A stretch of 64,000 nucleotides of DNA from Oscillospiraceae bacterium (GCA_015067175.1 SVMX01000003.1:32457-96456), one strand, 5' to 3'; positions 1 to 9,385 are shown, numbered from the stretch's first letter. The notes: generated by a model from the letters alone, not told the origin. Numbers and translations are program-made.

Positions 1-291
1 AATTGCGAAGCAATTGAAATAAGCTTGTTTTTATTATACCATGACCTCAAACACGCAGTGTTTGAAAGCTGCTTGAGCAGCATTGCCGCACAGCGGCAAG
101 GTCAGCCGTTCAATGAAAACAGCGCAATTGCGAAGCAATTGAAATAAGCTTGTTTTTATTATACCATGACCTCAAACACGCAGTGTTTGATAGCTGCTTG
201 AGCAGCATTGCCGCACAGCGGCAAGGTCAGCCGTTCAATGAAAACAGCGCAATTGCGAAGCAATTGAAATAAGCTGTTTTTATTATACCAC
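1..291. repeat. 125-bp tandem repeat, two full copies and a partial third
   Basis: Units start at 1, 126 and 251. The two full copies differ at one base (A66 versus T191); the third stops after about 40 bases with a one-base deletion. Each unit holds four short perfect inverted repeats, in copy 1 at 1-15, 47-65, 68-81 and 83-99, with loops of 3-4 bases. The last three are enclosed by a TGACC/GGTCA closing pair at 42-46 and 100-104, so a transcript could fold as a compact four-way junction. The repeats lie downstream of the minus-strand gene at 391-762. The array may continue to the left of the window. No open reading frame of interest is seen here. Confidence 0.9.
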
Positions 292-390
292 ATAATCGCC
301 CCGTTGTTAAGCCTTTTTTTGAAAAAATATGTGAATAAAAGCTGAAAAACTGCATATTAAAGCGATAAAAATGAAATCTTCCGCTTTATG

Positions 391-762
391 TCAGCTTATT
401 ACAGCGTCGAGGCTGCTTTCCTGCGCAGAGATAACGCGTATTTCAAGCCTGTGCGGCAGACATATTATCGGCACTATGCCGCTTGAAATAGCCCCTGTGT
501 TTACGCACACCTTATCGGGACAATCCGCTGAAACCACGGCTATCGCACCGTTTTCGACCTTTATCGTATTTGTACCGTGCTCGGTGCTTATCGTGAATTC
601 GCAGTCCTGCGACAGCGTTGCTGTGCGAAAAAGCTTGCCGTCAACGTATATCTCGGCTATCGGGTCGGCTGCGCCAATGTTTTTCATAATGATAAAGGCC
701 GCTATTCCCGCTATACAGATAAATGTCAGTGCTGCGACCGCTATTATATATCTTTTGTTCAT
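391..762 (-). CDS. NusG domain II-containing membrane-anchored protein
   Basis: The 123-residue protein has one N-terminal membrane segment (about residues 5-28) followed by a small extracytoplasmic beta domain. The stretch with CPDKVC and, about 20 residues later, CLPHRLEI is the signature of the NusG_II family found in many Firmicutes. I know no biochemical function for these stand-alone domains. The start is the ATG at 762, preceded by AGAGGTG at good spacing; the GTG two codons upstream lies inside that ribosome binding site. It sits 3' of the large gene at 825-3185, separated by a strong hairpin. The family call is firm and the role unknown. Confidence 0.75.
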   Translation of the reverse strand: MNKRYIIAVAALTFICIAGIAAFIIMKNIGAADPIAEIYVDGKLFRTATLSQDCEFTISTEHGTNTIKVENGAIAVVSADCPDKVCVNTGAISSGIVPIICLPHRLEIRVISAQESSLDAVIS

Positions 763-793
763 ATTCACCTCTGATATTGCTTAACAAGCCGAA

Positions 794-820
794 ATATCCG
801 CCCTTGTACAGGGCGGATAT
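794..820 (-). terminator. Hairpin after the 825-3185 gene
   Basis: Perfect 11-bp inverted repeat ATATCCGCCCT / AGGGCGGATAT around a 5-base loop, five bases past the stop codon. Only a short T run follows on the minus strand, so termination may be partial. Confidence 0.6.
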
Positions 821-824
821 CGTG

Positions 825-3185
825 TTATTTACCTATTATAGTGTCAAGCTTCCATGCGCCGTTCTCGAAAACAAACTTTACATCAACGGTGCGGTAGATC
901 GGAACTCCGCGAACATTGCCAAGATTGACATAAAGAGTACCTGCGGCACTGCTGCTGTCGCTGCTTGAAATCACAAGCTTTACACCAGAACTATTTATGC
1001 CGTCCAACCCACCATTTGTGTGGTAAAGTTTGCCGTTGCGGTTTTCAATGCTGCACAGTGTTTTAAGCTGAGCGCATATGCTTTCGGAATAGAATGCCGA
1101 TAAAGTGCTCTTGAGAGCCGTGATGTTTGTTATACCTGCCTGTTTACAGCCATCAGACGCAATCACATTGTTTACACCGATAGCGCCGTTAAGTGTCTGT
1201 GTCAAAGCGGAGTCAGCATTGGAAACTATTTCGCCAAGATACAGGACTGAAGTACGGTTCACATTAGAATAAATGCTGTCTGTGATGTATACACAGCCAT
1301 TTTTTGCGGAAGCTGCATAGTCTGCTGAGAAACTTCCTCTATAGTCGATAGAGGCTACCACGGAAGCCTTATCTGTAGGAACGATATCGCTGCCGTTTAT
1401 GGTGAAGAAGCTTCCGTTCACGCAGAAAGAGTTTTTGCTTGCTCCAAAGTTAATAGTTTCGTTGAAATATGGAGTAACGATAAAGCTCTCAGATTTTGGA
1501 TCAAATATCTCGACCGAGCCTGTTATAGCAGTGTTCGACGGAGAAATTATTCCGTAGGTAAATGCAAGGTTTTTGCTTATAACAGGGTTGTTGTCATAGG
1601 TCTTGATGATCTTTGAATTGCCACTGTTGATGTCAACGGCGCAGATTTGGGTCAACGAAGCGTCGTTCACTGCGAGATAAACGTTATTGCCATTGAAACC
1701 AAGCAACGAGATCTTGGCGGAAGTGCCAAACATTGTGTTTATCAAAGATGTATAACCGTCTCTGGTCGTTGACAGGGCACAAATGTAATATTTGCCGTTT
1801 TCATACAAATTATAGATGAGTTTTTGCGCATCGGGGTTATAGCCGACACCGACAAGAGCGCCATCCATCACTGTTTCCTCGGCACGCAGATCGAATATAG
1901 CTTTAGATGCAGCGTCTACGATCCACAGCTTGTTTCTGTTGCCGTTTTCGTTTGTGCCGGATACAATGACGCGTCCGCCGTTTTCGTCAACCCAATGCAC
2001 CTTGGGATCGTTACAGGGAACAGAAGTGAGAAGAGTTTCTTTTGCGCCGTCAAACTCGTACAGCGAAACATTATCGTCAAACATAACAACGAGTCTGTTG
2101 TCAGTAAGGAAATATGCGGATTTCGCGGTTGCTGCAACAAATTCATATTGCAGTGCTTCTACTCTTTCGGGAAGCTTTACGCCATCGGGAAGCCCGTCGG
2201 GCTTATCTTCTGTTTCGGGAACAGAAGGCTCTGTTTCCTCTGGCTCTGGGGTCGTGCCGCTGTCGGGAACAGATGTGCCGTCATCAGGAGAAGAAACCGT
2301 ATCGTCTGAAGGAACGTTTTCCGTTCCGTCATTGGGAACAGACGTGCCGTCGTCGGGGATAGAAGTGTTTTCGTCCTGTTCGGGAACAGAGGTCGTATCG
2401 TCAACAGTAGGATCGGATTCAGAAGTACCGCCGCTTGTTGTATCATCGGGAAGCACGATTTCGCCGCCTGCGGAATCACCGTTTTCGTCCTCGTTGGGTA
2501 TTACTATGATGTCGTCGGGTGTATCGTCAACATCGGGCTTGCTTACATCAGGCTTGTCGTCGGGCAAAACAGGCTTTTCAACTTCGCTCGGACTTATTGG
2601 AGCAACTGTATCGAAATCAGCCTCTGTCATAAGCTCCACAAGAAGAACCTCGGGTGCTGTCTGAAGCTGCGACATCACGGAGCCCTCGCAGTGAATACAA
2701 ATGGCCACTACGGAATATTCGCCGCCGAATATCTGTGCCACCTGCTCGCTGCCTGAAACCTTGCTGCCGTCAGCAAGATAAACAGCCTTAACAGGAACAC
2801 TGTCGTCGGTGTAGCTTGCGATTATAGATTGAGCCTGTGCCGAGGGCAGTGCCTGTGTAAATGTAACCAAAACATCGTGCTGCTCTGCGCTGTTGAGCTC
2901 TTTATTCTGCTGTTCTATGGCGTTCTTAACACGCTCGGACGAAGAGAGTGCCGACAGCGACAGATTTCCGCTGTCAACAAGGTCAACGCCGTTTTTGCCG
3001 TTTGTCATGCTCAGCACCAGCGTGCCGCACGCAACCGTACAAACAGCAACAGCCGCAGTAACGCCTATAATAAACGGGGAGATCTTCTGCTTTGCAAATC
3101 TGCCTTTTTTCGCATTATCAGCGATCTTTTCCATATCGAAAGTATATTCGCTCATAAGCTGTTTGTAAAAATCGTGTTTATTCAC
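825..3185 (-). CDS. Membrane-anchored sigma-factor partner with beta-propeller-like extracellular region
   Basis: The 786-residue protein probably acts with the sigma factor encoded just upstream. Visible parts are a cytoplasmic segment (1-35), one membrane segment (about 36-60), an extracellular stretch (60-220), a low-complexity linker rich in Asp, Pro, Ser, Thr and Glu (about 220-340), and a C-terminal region with repeated strands such as YFLTDNRLVVMF and KLIYNLYENGKYYICAL that looks like a WD40 or DUF5050-type propeller. The start is GTG at 3185: AAAGGAGGT sits just upstream, and the longer frame to 3278 would overlap the sigma gene. The anti-sigma role is inferred from order and topology; no classical zinc anti-sigma motif is seen. 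Confidence 0.7.
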   Translation of the reverse strand: MNKHDFYKQLMSEYTFDMEKIADNAKKGRFAKQKISPFIIGVTAAVAVCTVACGTLVLSMTNGKNGVDLVDSGNLSLSALSSSERVKNAIEQQNKELNSAEQHDVLVTFTQALPSAQAQSIIASYTDDSVPVKAVYLADGSKVSGSEQVAQIFGGEYSVVAICIHCEGSVMSQLQTAPEVLLVELMTEADFDTVAPISPSEVEKPVLPDDKPDVSKPDVDDTPDDIIVIPNEDENGDSAGGEIVLPDDTTSGGTSESDPTVDDTTSVPEQDENTSIPDDGTSVPNDGTENVPSDDTVSSPDDGTSVPDSGTTPEPEETEPSVPETEDKPDGLPDGVKLPERVEALQYEFVAATAKSAYFLTDNRLVVMFDDNVSLYEFDGAKETLLTSVPCNDPKVHWVDENGGRVIVSGTNENGNRNKLWIVDAASKAIFDLRAEETVMDGALVGVGYNPDAQKLIYNLYENGKYYICALSTTRDGYTSLINTMFGTSAKISLLGFNGNNVYLAVNDASLTQICAVDINSGNSKIIKTYDNNPVISKNLAFTYGIISPSNTAITGSVEIFDPKSESFIVTPYFNETINFGASKNSFCVNGSFFTINGSDIVPTDKASVVASIDYRGSFSADYAASAKNGCVYITDSIYSNVNRTSVLYLGEIVSNADSALTQTLNGAIGVNNVIASDGCKQAGITNITALKSTLSAFYSESICAQLKTLCSIENRNGKLYHTNGGLDGINSSGVKLVISSSDSSSAAGTLYVNLGNVRGVPIYRTVDVKFVFENGAWKLDTIIGK

Positions 3186-3246
3186 AAAGCTGACCTCCTT
3201 TCCGTGAATTTCGTTTTCAGAGAGCGTGGCTCTCTGTATATTATAT

Positions 3247-3792
3247 TCAGATGTCGAATTTTTTCTTCTGCTTTTCAAGCGTACGGTAAAGCTTAGTTTT
3301 TACCGTGGAGAGCTTGATATCCAGCTTTTTTGCGATCTCGTCAAGCTTCATATCGCAGACGAAATGCATATAAAAGATCTTTCCGACGGTCTCGTCCTGT
3401 GACATGATATCGTCGAAGATCTGTTTTGCAAGTATCTTGTCGGACATAACGTCCTCAAGGCGCTTCTGATCGCGTGAAAGCTCTGCTTCAAGGGAGGCTG
3501 TCTGCTCCTCGTCGAAGTCGGACATATTCATGACCTTATCCTTGCGCTTCATAAAGCCCGAGAAAAAGCTTCTGCATTCGAATTTCGCGATGTTTATCAC
3601 AAAAGCCTCAGTGTTGTCGATATCGTCGAAGCCCTTGTCTTTCAAGCGCTTGTAAAAGCGAGTGTACACGTTCTGAACGATATCTTCTGCGTCCTGAAAG
3701 CGTGCCGCGTGGCTCACAACATAGCGGGAAACGGCATTGAACGTTTCTGCATACACGGCGTCAAAAAAGCTGTCGATGTCAATATTCTCCAC
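3247..3792 (-). CDS. ECF-like RNA polymerase sigma factor
   Basis: The 181-residue protein has sigma region 2 (about residues 10-75, including DAEDIVQNVYTRFYKRL) and region 4 (about 125-178, with the helix-turn-helix LDEIAKKLDIKLSTVKTKLYRTL). It should direct RNA polymerase to a specific set of promoters. It starts at GTG 3792 after GAGGTGATC. The membrane protein gene follows 61 bases downstream, as expected for a sigma/anti-sigma unit. A perfect consensus promoter lies about 165 bases upstream, so the unit appears to be transcribed by the housekeeping sigma factor and not only by itself. Confidence 0.85.
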   Translation of the reverse strand: MENIDIDSFFDAVYAETFNAVSRYVVSHAARFQDAEDIVQNVYTRFYKRLKDKGFDDIDNTEAFVINIAKFECRSFFSGFMKRKDKVMNMSDFDEEQTASLEAELSRDQKRLEDVMSDKILAKQIFDDIMSQDETVGKIFYMHFVCDMKLDEIAKKLDIKLSTVKTKLYRTLEKQKKKFDI

Positions 3793-3869
3793 GCGGGATC
3801 ACCTCACTTGATCCGCTCACTTTAGAAGTCAGCGTTATTTTGAAAAAAGTTTCAGAATTTTTTAAAAAA

Positions 3870-3901
3870 ATTATACAAATTGTTGTTTACTATTTGTATA
3901 A
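3870..3901. promoter_or_regulatory. Inverted repeat in the leader of the sigma operon
   Basis: TTATACAAAT at 3871-3880 and ATTTGTATAA at 3892-3901 form perfect 10-bp arms 11 bases apart. They lie in the untranslated leader between the promoter and the GTG start. It could be an operator or an RNA hairpin. Confidence 0.4.
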
Positions 3902-3956
3902 ACGATTGTGATATATTTCCTTGCGGCTTTTTAACGCAATAAAGCATACATTATTA

Positions 3957-3985
3957 ATTATACACATTATGCGCATATTTGTCAA
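3957..3985 (-). promoter_or_regulatory. Consensus sigma-A promoter of the sigma operon
   Basis: Reading the minus strand: TTGACA (3980-3985), 17-bp spacer, TATAAT (3957-3962). The 334-bp gap 3793-4126 otherwise holds the inverted repeat at 3870-3901 and the terminator at 4087-4116. Confidence 0.75.
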
Positions 3986-4086
3986 ATCGTATTAATACAC
4001 CATATAATAAGACGAAATTTCTCTATATATAAAACAGGATTTAATGCAAAAAAGTGACATCGATTTAGTATTTTCTAGCATAATAT

Positions 4087-4116
4087 AAAAAATCGGAGGA
4101 AAATCCTCCGATTTTT
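4087..4116. terminator. Bidirectional-looking terminator after the HlyD-type gene
   Basis: Stem AAATCGGAGGA / TCCTCCGATTT flanked by A and T runs on both sides, 11 bases past the stop of the minus-strand gene at 4127. Confidence 0.75.
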
Positions 4117-4126
4117 GTATGTTTTA

Positions 4127-5257
4127 TCATCTGTCGCTGTGACGGTCGTCATTCCACTCGCCGCCCCAGTCACCGTTCCACTCGCCATTCCATTCACCGT
4201 TCCATTCACCACGCTGATCGTCCTCGGCGTTATCCTTTTTGTCTGTAGCAGAGGTGAATGTGCCGCTTCCGTCAGCGATCACGATATCGCCCTCGGAGAT
4301 ACCGTTCAGTATCTCGGTGTAGCCGCCAATGCTGACGCCGATAGTAACGGGAAGTCTGAAACGCTCTTCACCGTCTATCAGAGTAACTGAATTTACCGAG
4401 CCGCTGGATTTTATTGCGGAATTTGGAACCGCAAGCACATTTTTCTTTTCAGTGATGAGGTAGACGGTCGCCCAACCTGCGGATATAGCCATGGGATTTT
4501 CCTTGTATATCTCATCGATCACTCCCTCGCCGAGAGAGAAAACAGCACGTCTTGCGGCAGAGCCGTCTGCTGTAGCGGGCGCCACATCGGGGGCCATGGT
4601 TACTGTAGCTGTATATTCCTTGCCATCAAGCTTTACGATGACTTGCTGTCCGAACAAGAATTTGCTTGCATCGCCGCCATCGATGTATATTTCTACGGAG
4701 CTTTCATCGGCAATAACACAGCAAACATCGCCGCCTGTCACCTTGTCGCCGGCCCTGCTGCGGTTTACCTGTGTGATTATTCCTTTATACGGTGCGCGGA
4801 TAATATAGCTTTCTTTTTCGGCAATCATCATGTCAAGCTTGCTTTTTTCGATCTCATAATTAAGCTTGGCTATCTCGCCGCCGTAGAGCGATTTGGAATA
4901 TGCCGTGTCAACAATAGTCTGCTGATTGCTGATTTCATAATCGAGGTCGGAGGAGTCGAGCTGAGCAAGTATCTCGCCTTCTTCGACCGTTCTGCCCTTG
5001 ACAGCATTGAATTCTACCACCTGTGCGTTTGCGGGGTAATACAGATTTTGAGCATAAGGATAGCCTACAGTTGCGCCTATGCCCTTGCTTTCTGTGAGGT
5101 CCATATACTTTGCTGTTGCGACCTCGTAGGTGATCTCTTCAGCGCCGTATATAGGTATCTGTATCTCGGCTTGTGTGCTGCCGCTCTTGCTGCAGCCGAC
5201 TGCGGAGCAGACAATTATCCCAAGTACTGCTACAAGTGCTGTCACTTTTCTGAACAT
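4127..5257 (-). CDS. HlyD/RND-type efflux adaptor lipoprotein
   Basis: The 376-residue protein begins with a lipoprotein signal (cleavage before Cys about residue 22, SAVGC). It then has the barrel-sandwich hybrid and short coiled coil of a membrane fusion protein (about 50-160, including EEGEILAQLDSSDLDYEI and APYKGIITQVNRSRAGDKV) and a beta-barrel and proximal domain (about 170-335). Such adaptors couple ABC or RND pumps to export, but no pump gene is adjacent. The C-terminus carries Gly-Glu-Trp-Asn repeats encoded by a 12-bp DNA repeat. It starts 15 bp after the epimerase stop codon behind AGAAAGG, so the two are probably cotranscribed. The family is clear; substrate and partner are unknown. 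Confidence 0.75.
   Translation of the reverse strand: MFRKVTALVAVLGIIVCSAVGCSKSGSTQAEIQIPIYGAEEITYEVATAKYMDLTESKGIGATVGYPYAQNLYYPANAQVVEFNAVKGRTVEEGEILAQLDSSDLDYEISNQQTIVDTAYSKSLYGGEIAKLNYEIEKSKLDMMIAEKESYIIRAPYKGIITQVNRSRAGDKVTGGDVCCVIADESSVEIYIDGGDASKFLFGQQVIVKLDGKEYTATVTMAPDVAPATADGSAARRAVFSLGEGVIDEIYKENPMAISAGWATVYLITEKKNVLAVPNSAIKSSGSVNSVTLIDGEERFRLPVTIGVSIGGYTEILNGISEGDIVIADGSGTFTSATDKKDNAEDDQRGEWNGEWNGEWNGDWGGEWNDDRHSDR
4151..4210 (-). repeat. 12-bp tandem repeat encoding Gly-Glu-Trp-Asn units
   Basis: Five consecutive 12-base units differing by a few bases, all inside the 3' end of the efflux adaptor gene. They encode a Trp-rich tail of GEWN/GDWG units. Confidence 0.9.
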
Positions 5258-5272
5258 GATGCGACCTTTCTG

Positions 5273-6457
5273 TTACGCGTTGTTTTCCAGTCTTTCAATA
5301 GCCTCGATGCACATTCTGCCGTTGTGGTAGGGGCATTTCCAGGGGTCTACCACAGGCTTGAATTCAGCGTATTTCATGCTGTCGTCAAGCTGAGAGTGCC
5401 ACTCGCCGCCCTCGCGCTTGTCGACGATGTTTTCCTTGATGAAATCCCACACATTCGACGCGATGTCAAGGTATTCATCGTTGCCGTAGCCCCTCTGATA
5501 TGCATTAAGGAAGCCCACAACGGTTTCTGCCTGTACCCACCATATGCGCCATGTGTTTATCTTATCGTTCTCGCGCTCGTTGAGCAGAGAGCCTGTTTCC
5601 TTGTGATAAGCGATATCTGCGATATTGCGCACTATGCGTTTGTTCATTGCGCCGAATTTCTCGGATATCTCCTTGTCGCCGATAACATCGCAGGCGCGGT
5701 CGATGAGCCATGTGGCCTCGATATCGTGGCCGTAGGAGTGGATATCGCCGATAACGTCCATGTTCTTATCAAAGAACACCAGCAGCTTGTTGCCGTTTTG
5801 GTCGAATATCTTGTCGTATGTAAGCTGAAGCTGGAATTTAAGACGCTCCAGTACCTTTTCGTTTTTATCAGCGAGATAAAGCTCTGTGTAAGCTTCCATG
5901 AGATGGAGCGTTGTGTTCATGGTCTTGTCGGCCATAAGTCCGTTTTCGGAAAGCTCGTCGTTTGCAAGCACTGTTTTCCAGTCGCGAGAAAGCTTTTCAA
6001 GATATGCCACATCATCTGTCGCATTCTTTTCGATGAGGTCGACAACGCTGTAAGCAAGCTCCAGAGCCTGCTTGTCGCCGCTTGCTCTGTAGTAGCTTGA
6101 CAGCGCATACACAAAGAACGCCTGACAATATGTGTGCTTTATGTCGTCCTTTACACTGCCGTCATAGTTCATGGACCAGTAAACGCCGCCGTATTCCTTG
6201 TCAACGCACTTTTCTGTGAGGAACTTAAATGCGTGCTTTGCATTGTCGAGCAGCGCTTCGTCCTTCAGCAGCAGATATGCGTTGGAATAAAACCACAGTA
6301 TTCTCGAATGAAGAATAACGCCCTTTTCGCCCTTTTTGTCGATATTCAGTGCGCTGTCCATAAAGCCTGTGAAGCCGCCGTTTTCATCATCGCGAAGCTT
6401 GTTCCAGAAAGGGATTATGTGCTGTGTAAGCTCGCTGCGAAATTCTGTTGAAACCAT
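5273..6457 (-). CDS. ce: Cellobiose 2-epimerase (AGE family)
   Basis: The 394-residue enzyme should epimerise the reducing-end glucose of beta-1,4 disaccharides, turning cellobiose into 4-O-beta-glucosyl-mannose and mannobiose into mannosyl-glucose (EC 5.1.3.11). It is an (alpha/alpha)6-barrel of the N-acylglucosamine 2-epimerase family. The sequence closely follows the R. albus enzyme as I remember it: HIIPFWNKLRDDENGGF near the start, HSRILWFYSNAY about 50-61, GDIHSYGHDIEATWL about 236-250, and WKCPYHNGRMC near the C-terminus, with histidines expected to act as acid/base catalysts. It lacks a signal peptide, so it is cytoplasmic. In R. albus this step feeds a mannan pathway with GH130 phosphorylases, and one such gene lies at 17160-18158. 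Confidence 0.88.
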   Translation of the reverse strand: MVSTEFRSELTQHIIPFWNKLRDDENGGFTGFMDSALNIDKKGEKGVILHSRILWFYSNAYLLLKDEALLDNAKHAFKFLTEKCVDKEYGGVYWSMNYDGSVKDDIKHTYCQAFFVYALSSYYRASGDKQALELAYSVVDLIEKNATDDVAYLEKLSRDWKTVLANDELSENGLMADKTMNTTLHLMEAYTELYLADKNEKVLERLKFQLQLTYDKIFDQNGNKLLVFFDKNMDVIGDIHSYGHDIEATWLIDRACDVIGDKEISEKFGAMNKRIVRNIADIAYHKETGSLLNERENDKINTWRIWWVQAETVVGFLNAYQRGYGNDEYLDIASNVWDFIKENIVDKREGGEWHSQLDDSMKYAEFKPVVDPWKCPYHNGRMCIEAIERLENNA

Positions 6458-6476
6458 ATTTTTTCACCTTTGTCAA

Positions 6477-6714
6477 ACACACCGCGGCACAAGGTAATAC
6501 TGCACAAAGACCACTTTTGGTTTTGCACACATCTTGCTTGCATCTTTTCCGTTATATCGCACAAATTCTCCTGGACAGGCGTCAGCCTTGCTTGCGCAAG
6601 ACAAACGTAGTTTGTAGTATTGTCGCTTGCGACAATACTACAATCAAACGAAAAATCTGACGGCGCAATCTATGCGCAATTTTGTGAGGTGTTGCCTTAA
6701 AGCTGCGGTGTGTG
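6477..6714. mobile_element. MITE-like element with imperfect terminal inverted repeats and internal cloverleaf
   Basis: The ends match in inverted orientation over about 30 bases: ACACACCGC at 6477-6485 against 6705-6713, then AAGG-AA-AC-CACAAA further in. Inside, CGTCAG (6580-6585) and CTGACG (6657-6662) enclose three hairpins at 6587-6600, 6602-6614 and 6615-6640. There is no coding capacity. It fills most of the gap between secA and the epimerase gene. A non-autonomous transposable element is the simplest reading; a transcribed structured RNA is an alternative. Confidence 0.65.
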
Positions 6715-6724
6715 GTATTCTGTT

Positions 6725-9325
6725 TTAAGCCTTGTTTTCGGGTGCGGAGGGTCTGCGTACTCTTACGGGAACGGTCAGAACCATTCTTACAGTTTCCTCC
6801 TGAATAGCTGCGATCATATCGTCAAACATTGCAAAGCCCTCGAAGCGGTACTCAACAACGGGATCCTTCTGAGCGATACCACGCAGATAGATGCCGCGCT
6901 TTAGCTCTTCCATAGCGTCGATGTGATCCATCCAGTGCTTATCTACAGCATTCAGCAGACAGAGACGCTCAACCTCGCGCATACCCTCTGCACCGATCTG
7001 AGATTCTCTTGTGCTGAAGATAAGCTGTGCGCGATCCTTGATGAGCTTCGAAACATCTTTCTTTGTGAGGGTGTTCAGCTCCTCTGTGGAGTAACGCAGA
7101 TCGCTGTCCATAAGGAACAGATTGAGATAATGCGCGCGCAGACCATCAAGATTCCAGTTTTCTGCGATACTGTCAGCGCAGTACATATTTACATTAGCGT
7201 CGATGCTGTCGGTCATCATCTTCTGGATATTCTCGCTGATATCCTCGCCGTTAAGCACTCTTGTACGCTCGGTGTAGATGGTCATACGCTGCTGGGACAT
7301 GACATCGTCGAAGTCCAGCACGCTCTTACGGATAGAGAAGTTTCTGCCCTCTATCTTCTTCTGAGCAGACTCGATGGTGTTTGTTAGGAAACCTGCCTCA
7401 ATGGGCTGGTTCTCGTCAAAATTCATGGTCTCCATGAAGCGCATTACTCTGTCACCGCCGAACAGACGCATAAGATCGTCCTCGAGCGAGATGTAGAAAC
7501 GGCTTGCACCGGGGTCACCTTGACGTCCGGAACGACCGCGGAGCTGGTTGTCGATACGGCGGCTCTCGTGGCGCTCTGTACCGATTATGAACAGACCGCC
7601 TGCTTCGCGTACCTGCTCAGCCTCGGGTGCAATCTTCTCTTCGTATTTCTTGTTAAGCTCCTGATACTTGTTTCTTGCTTCGATGATAGCCTCGTCTGTG
7701 GTCTCAGCGAATCCTGTCGCTTCAAGAATAAGCTTGTCGGAGTAGCCCTGCTTCTTCATTTCGTGGCGTGCGAGGTATTCTGCGTTACCGCCGAGTTTGA
7801 TATCCGTACCACGGCCTGCCATGTTGGTAGCGATAGTAACAGCGCCCTTCTTGCCTGCCTGAGCGATGATCTCAGCCTCGCGCTCATGGTTCTTCGCGTT
7901 GAGCACCTCATGCTTGATTCCGCGTGCCTTAAGAAGCTTTGAGAGCAGCTCGGATTTTTCGATAGTAATAGTACCTACAAGAACAGGCTGACCCTTTGCA
8001 TGGCATTCCTCTACCTGATTGCATACAGCCTGGAACTTGCCGCGCTCGTTTTTGTACACCTGATCCTGATGGTCAACTCTGATAACAGGCTTGTTGGTGG
8101 GTATCTCAACAACATCGAGGTGGTAGATCTCGCGGAACTCGGACTCCTCTGTCATAGCTGTACCTGTCATACCCGACAGCTTTGCGTAAAGACGGAAGAA
8201 GTTCTGGAAGGTGATCGTTGCAAGAGTTTTGCTTTCGCGGTTTACCTTTACGCCTTCCTTGGCCTCGATAGCCTGGTGCAGACCCTCGTTGTAGCGTCTG
8301 CCGAACATAAGACGACCTGTGAACTCGTCAACGATAACGATCTCGCCGTCCTTGATAACATAGTCTATATCAAGCTTCATGATACCGTTTGCGCGGATAG
8401 CCTGATTGATGTGGTGGAACAGAGTTGTGTTGTCGGGGTCCATAAGGTTCTTTACGCCGAAATACTTCTCTGCCTTTGCAACGCCGCTGGGAAGCAGGTT
8501 ACAGGTCTTTGCCTTTTCGTCAACGATATAGTCGCCTTTGAAGGTGCTGTCATAATCGTCCTTGCTGTCAAGCTCGACAACCTTATCCATTACAAGAGTC
8601 TTTGCGAAAGCGTCAGCCTTTTCGTAAAGCTCGGTGGAGCGTGCGCCTCTGCCCGAAATGATAAGGGGAGTTCTTGCTTCATCGACAAGAATAGAGTCTA
8701 CCTCGTCAACGATAGCGTAGTTGGGTACGCGCATTACTCTGTCGTCCTTGCGCTTGCACATATTGTCACGCAGATAGTCGAAGCCAAGCTCGTTGTTGGT
8801 TGCGTAAGTGATATCGCACTTGTAAGCCTCGCGGCGCTCGTCGTTGTTCAGCTCGTGTGTGATAAGTCCTACGGTAAGACCGAGGAATCGGTGAACCTTT
8901 GCCATCCACTCACTGTCACGCTTTGCGAGGTAGTCGTTTACCGTTACGATGTGAACACCCTTGCCTGTCAGCGCGTTGAGGTATGCGGGGAGAGTTGCAA
9001 CGAAGGTCTTACCCTCACCTGTTCTCATCTCTGCGATACGTCCCTGATGCAGAACGATACCGCCGATTATCTGTACGGGATAATGACGGATACCGAGCAC
9101 TCTTGTGGAAGCCTCACGGCACACAGCGAATGCGTCGGGCAGGATATCGTCAAGAGTTTCGCCTGTTTCGAGGCGGTTTTTCAGTATATTTGTCTGTTCT
9201 TTAAGCTCGGCGTCGTCCATCGCTCCGTATTTGTCTGCGAGGTCAAGCACCGCCTGCTTTATCGGCTCTATCCTCTTTAATTCTTTACTGGAATATGTGC
9301 CGAACAATGATTTAAATAATCCCAT
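6725..9325 (-). CDS. secA: Preprotein translocase ATPase SecA
   Basis: The 866-residue SecA drives proteins through the SecYEG channel with ATP. Landmarks: Walker [21 protein letters not shown] about residue 100, the [16 protein letters not shown] box about 210, [13 protein letters not shown] about 500, and [22 protein letters not shown] about 590. The usual C-terminal zinc-binding tail (CxC...CH) is absent: the protein ends in a basic, proline-containing stretch. The length is otherwise normal. A consensus promoter lies about 60-90 bp upstream. The 3' side runs into the MITE-like element. Confidence 0.98.
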   Translation of the reverse strand: MGLFKSLFGTYSSKELKRIEPIKQAVLDLADKYGAMDDAELKEQTNILKNRLETGETLDDILPDAFAVCREASTRVLGIRHYPVQIIGGIVLHQGRIAEMRTGEGKTFVATLPAYLNALTGKGVHIVTVNDYLAKRDSEWMAKVHRFLGLTVGLITHELNNDERREAYKCDITYATNNELGFDYLRDNMCKRKDDRVMRVPNYAIVDEVDSILVDEARTPLIISGRGARSTELYEKADAFAKTLVMDKVVELDSKDDYDSTFKGDYIVDEKAKTCNLLPSGVAKAEKYFGVKNLMDPDNTTLFHHINQAIRANGIMKLDIDYVIKDGEIVIVDEFTGRLMFGRRYNEGLHQAIEAKEGVKVNRESKTLATITFQNFFRLYAKLSGMTGTAMTEESEFREIYHLDVVEIPTNKPVIRVDHQDQVYKNERGKFQAVCNQVEECHAKGQPVLVGTITIEKSELLSKLLKARGIKHEVLNAKNHEREAEIIAQAGKKGAVTIATNMAGRGTDIKLGGNAEYLARHEMKKQGYSDKLILEATGFAETTDEAIIEARNKYQELNKKYEEKIAPEAEQVREAGGLFIIGTERHESRRIDNQLRGRSGRQGDPGASRFYISLEDDLMRLFGGDRVMRFMETMNFDENQPIEAGFLTNTIESAQKKIEGRNFSIRKSVLDFDDVMSQQRMTIYTERTRVLNGEDISENIQKMMTDSIDANVNMYCADSIAENWNLDGLRAHYLNLFLMDSDLRYSTEELNTLTKKDVSKLIKDRAQLIFSTRESQIGAEGMREVERLCLLNAVDKHWMDHIDAMEELKRGIYLRGIAQKDPVVEYRFEGFAMFDDMIAAIQEETVRMVLTVPVRVRRPSAPENKA

Positions 9326-9385
9326 TTTAATTATCCCTTTCTTTGTATAATGTTTCTTATCGTGAAATATAAATACTCAACATAT

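Noticed and set aside
1-291. CRISPR array
   Set aside because: The repeats are contiguous 125-bp units without unique spacers, and no cas gene is near.
4643-6100. Open frame of 485 codons opposite the adaptor and epimerase genes
   Set aside because: It spans two well-supported genes on the other strand and its composition (Cys- and Val-rich) is typical of an antisense shadow.
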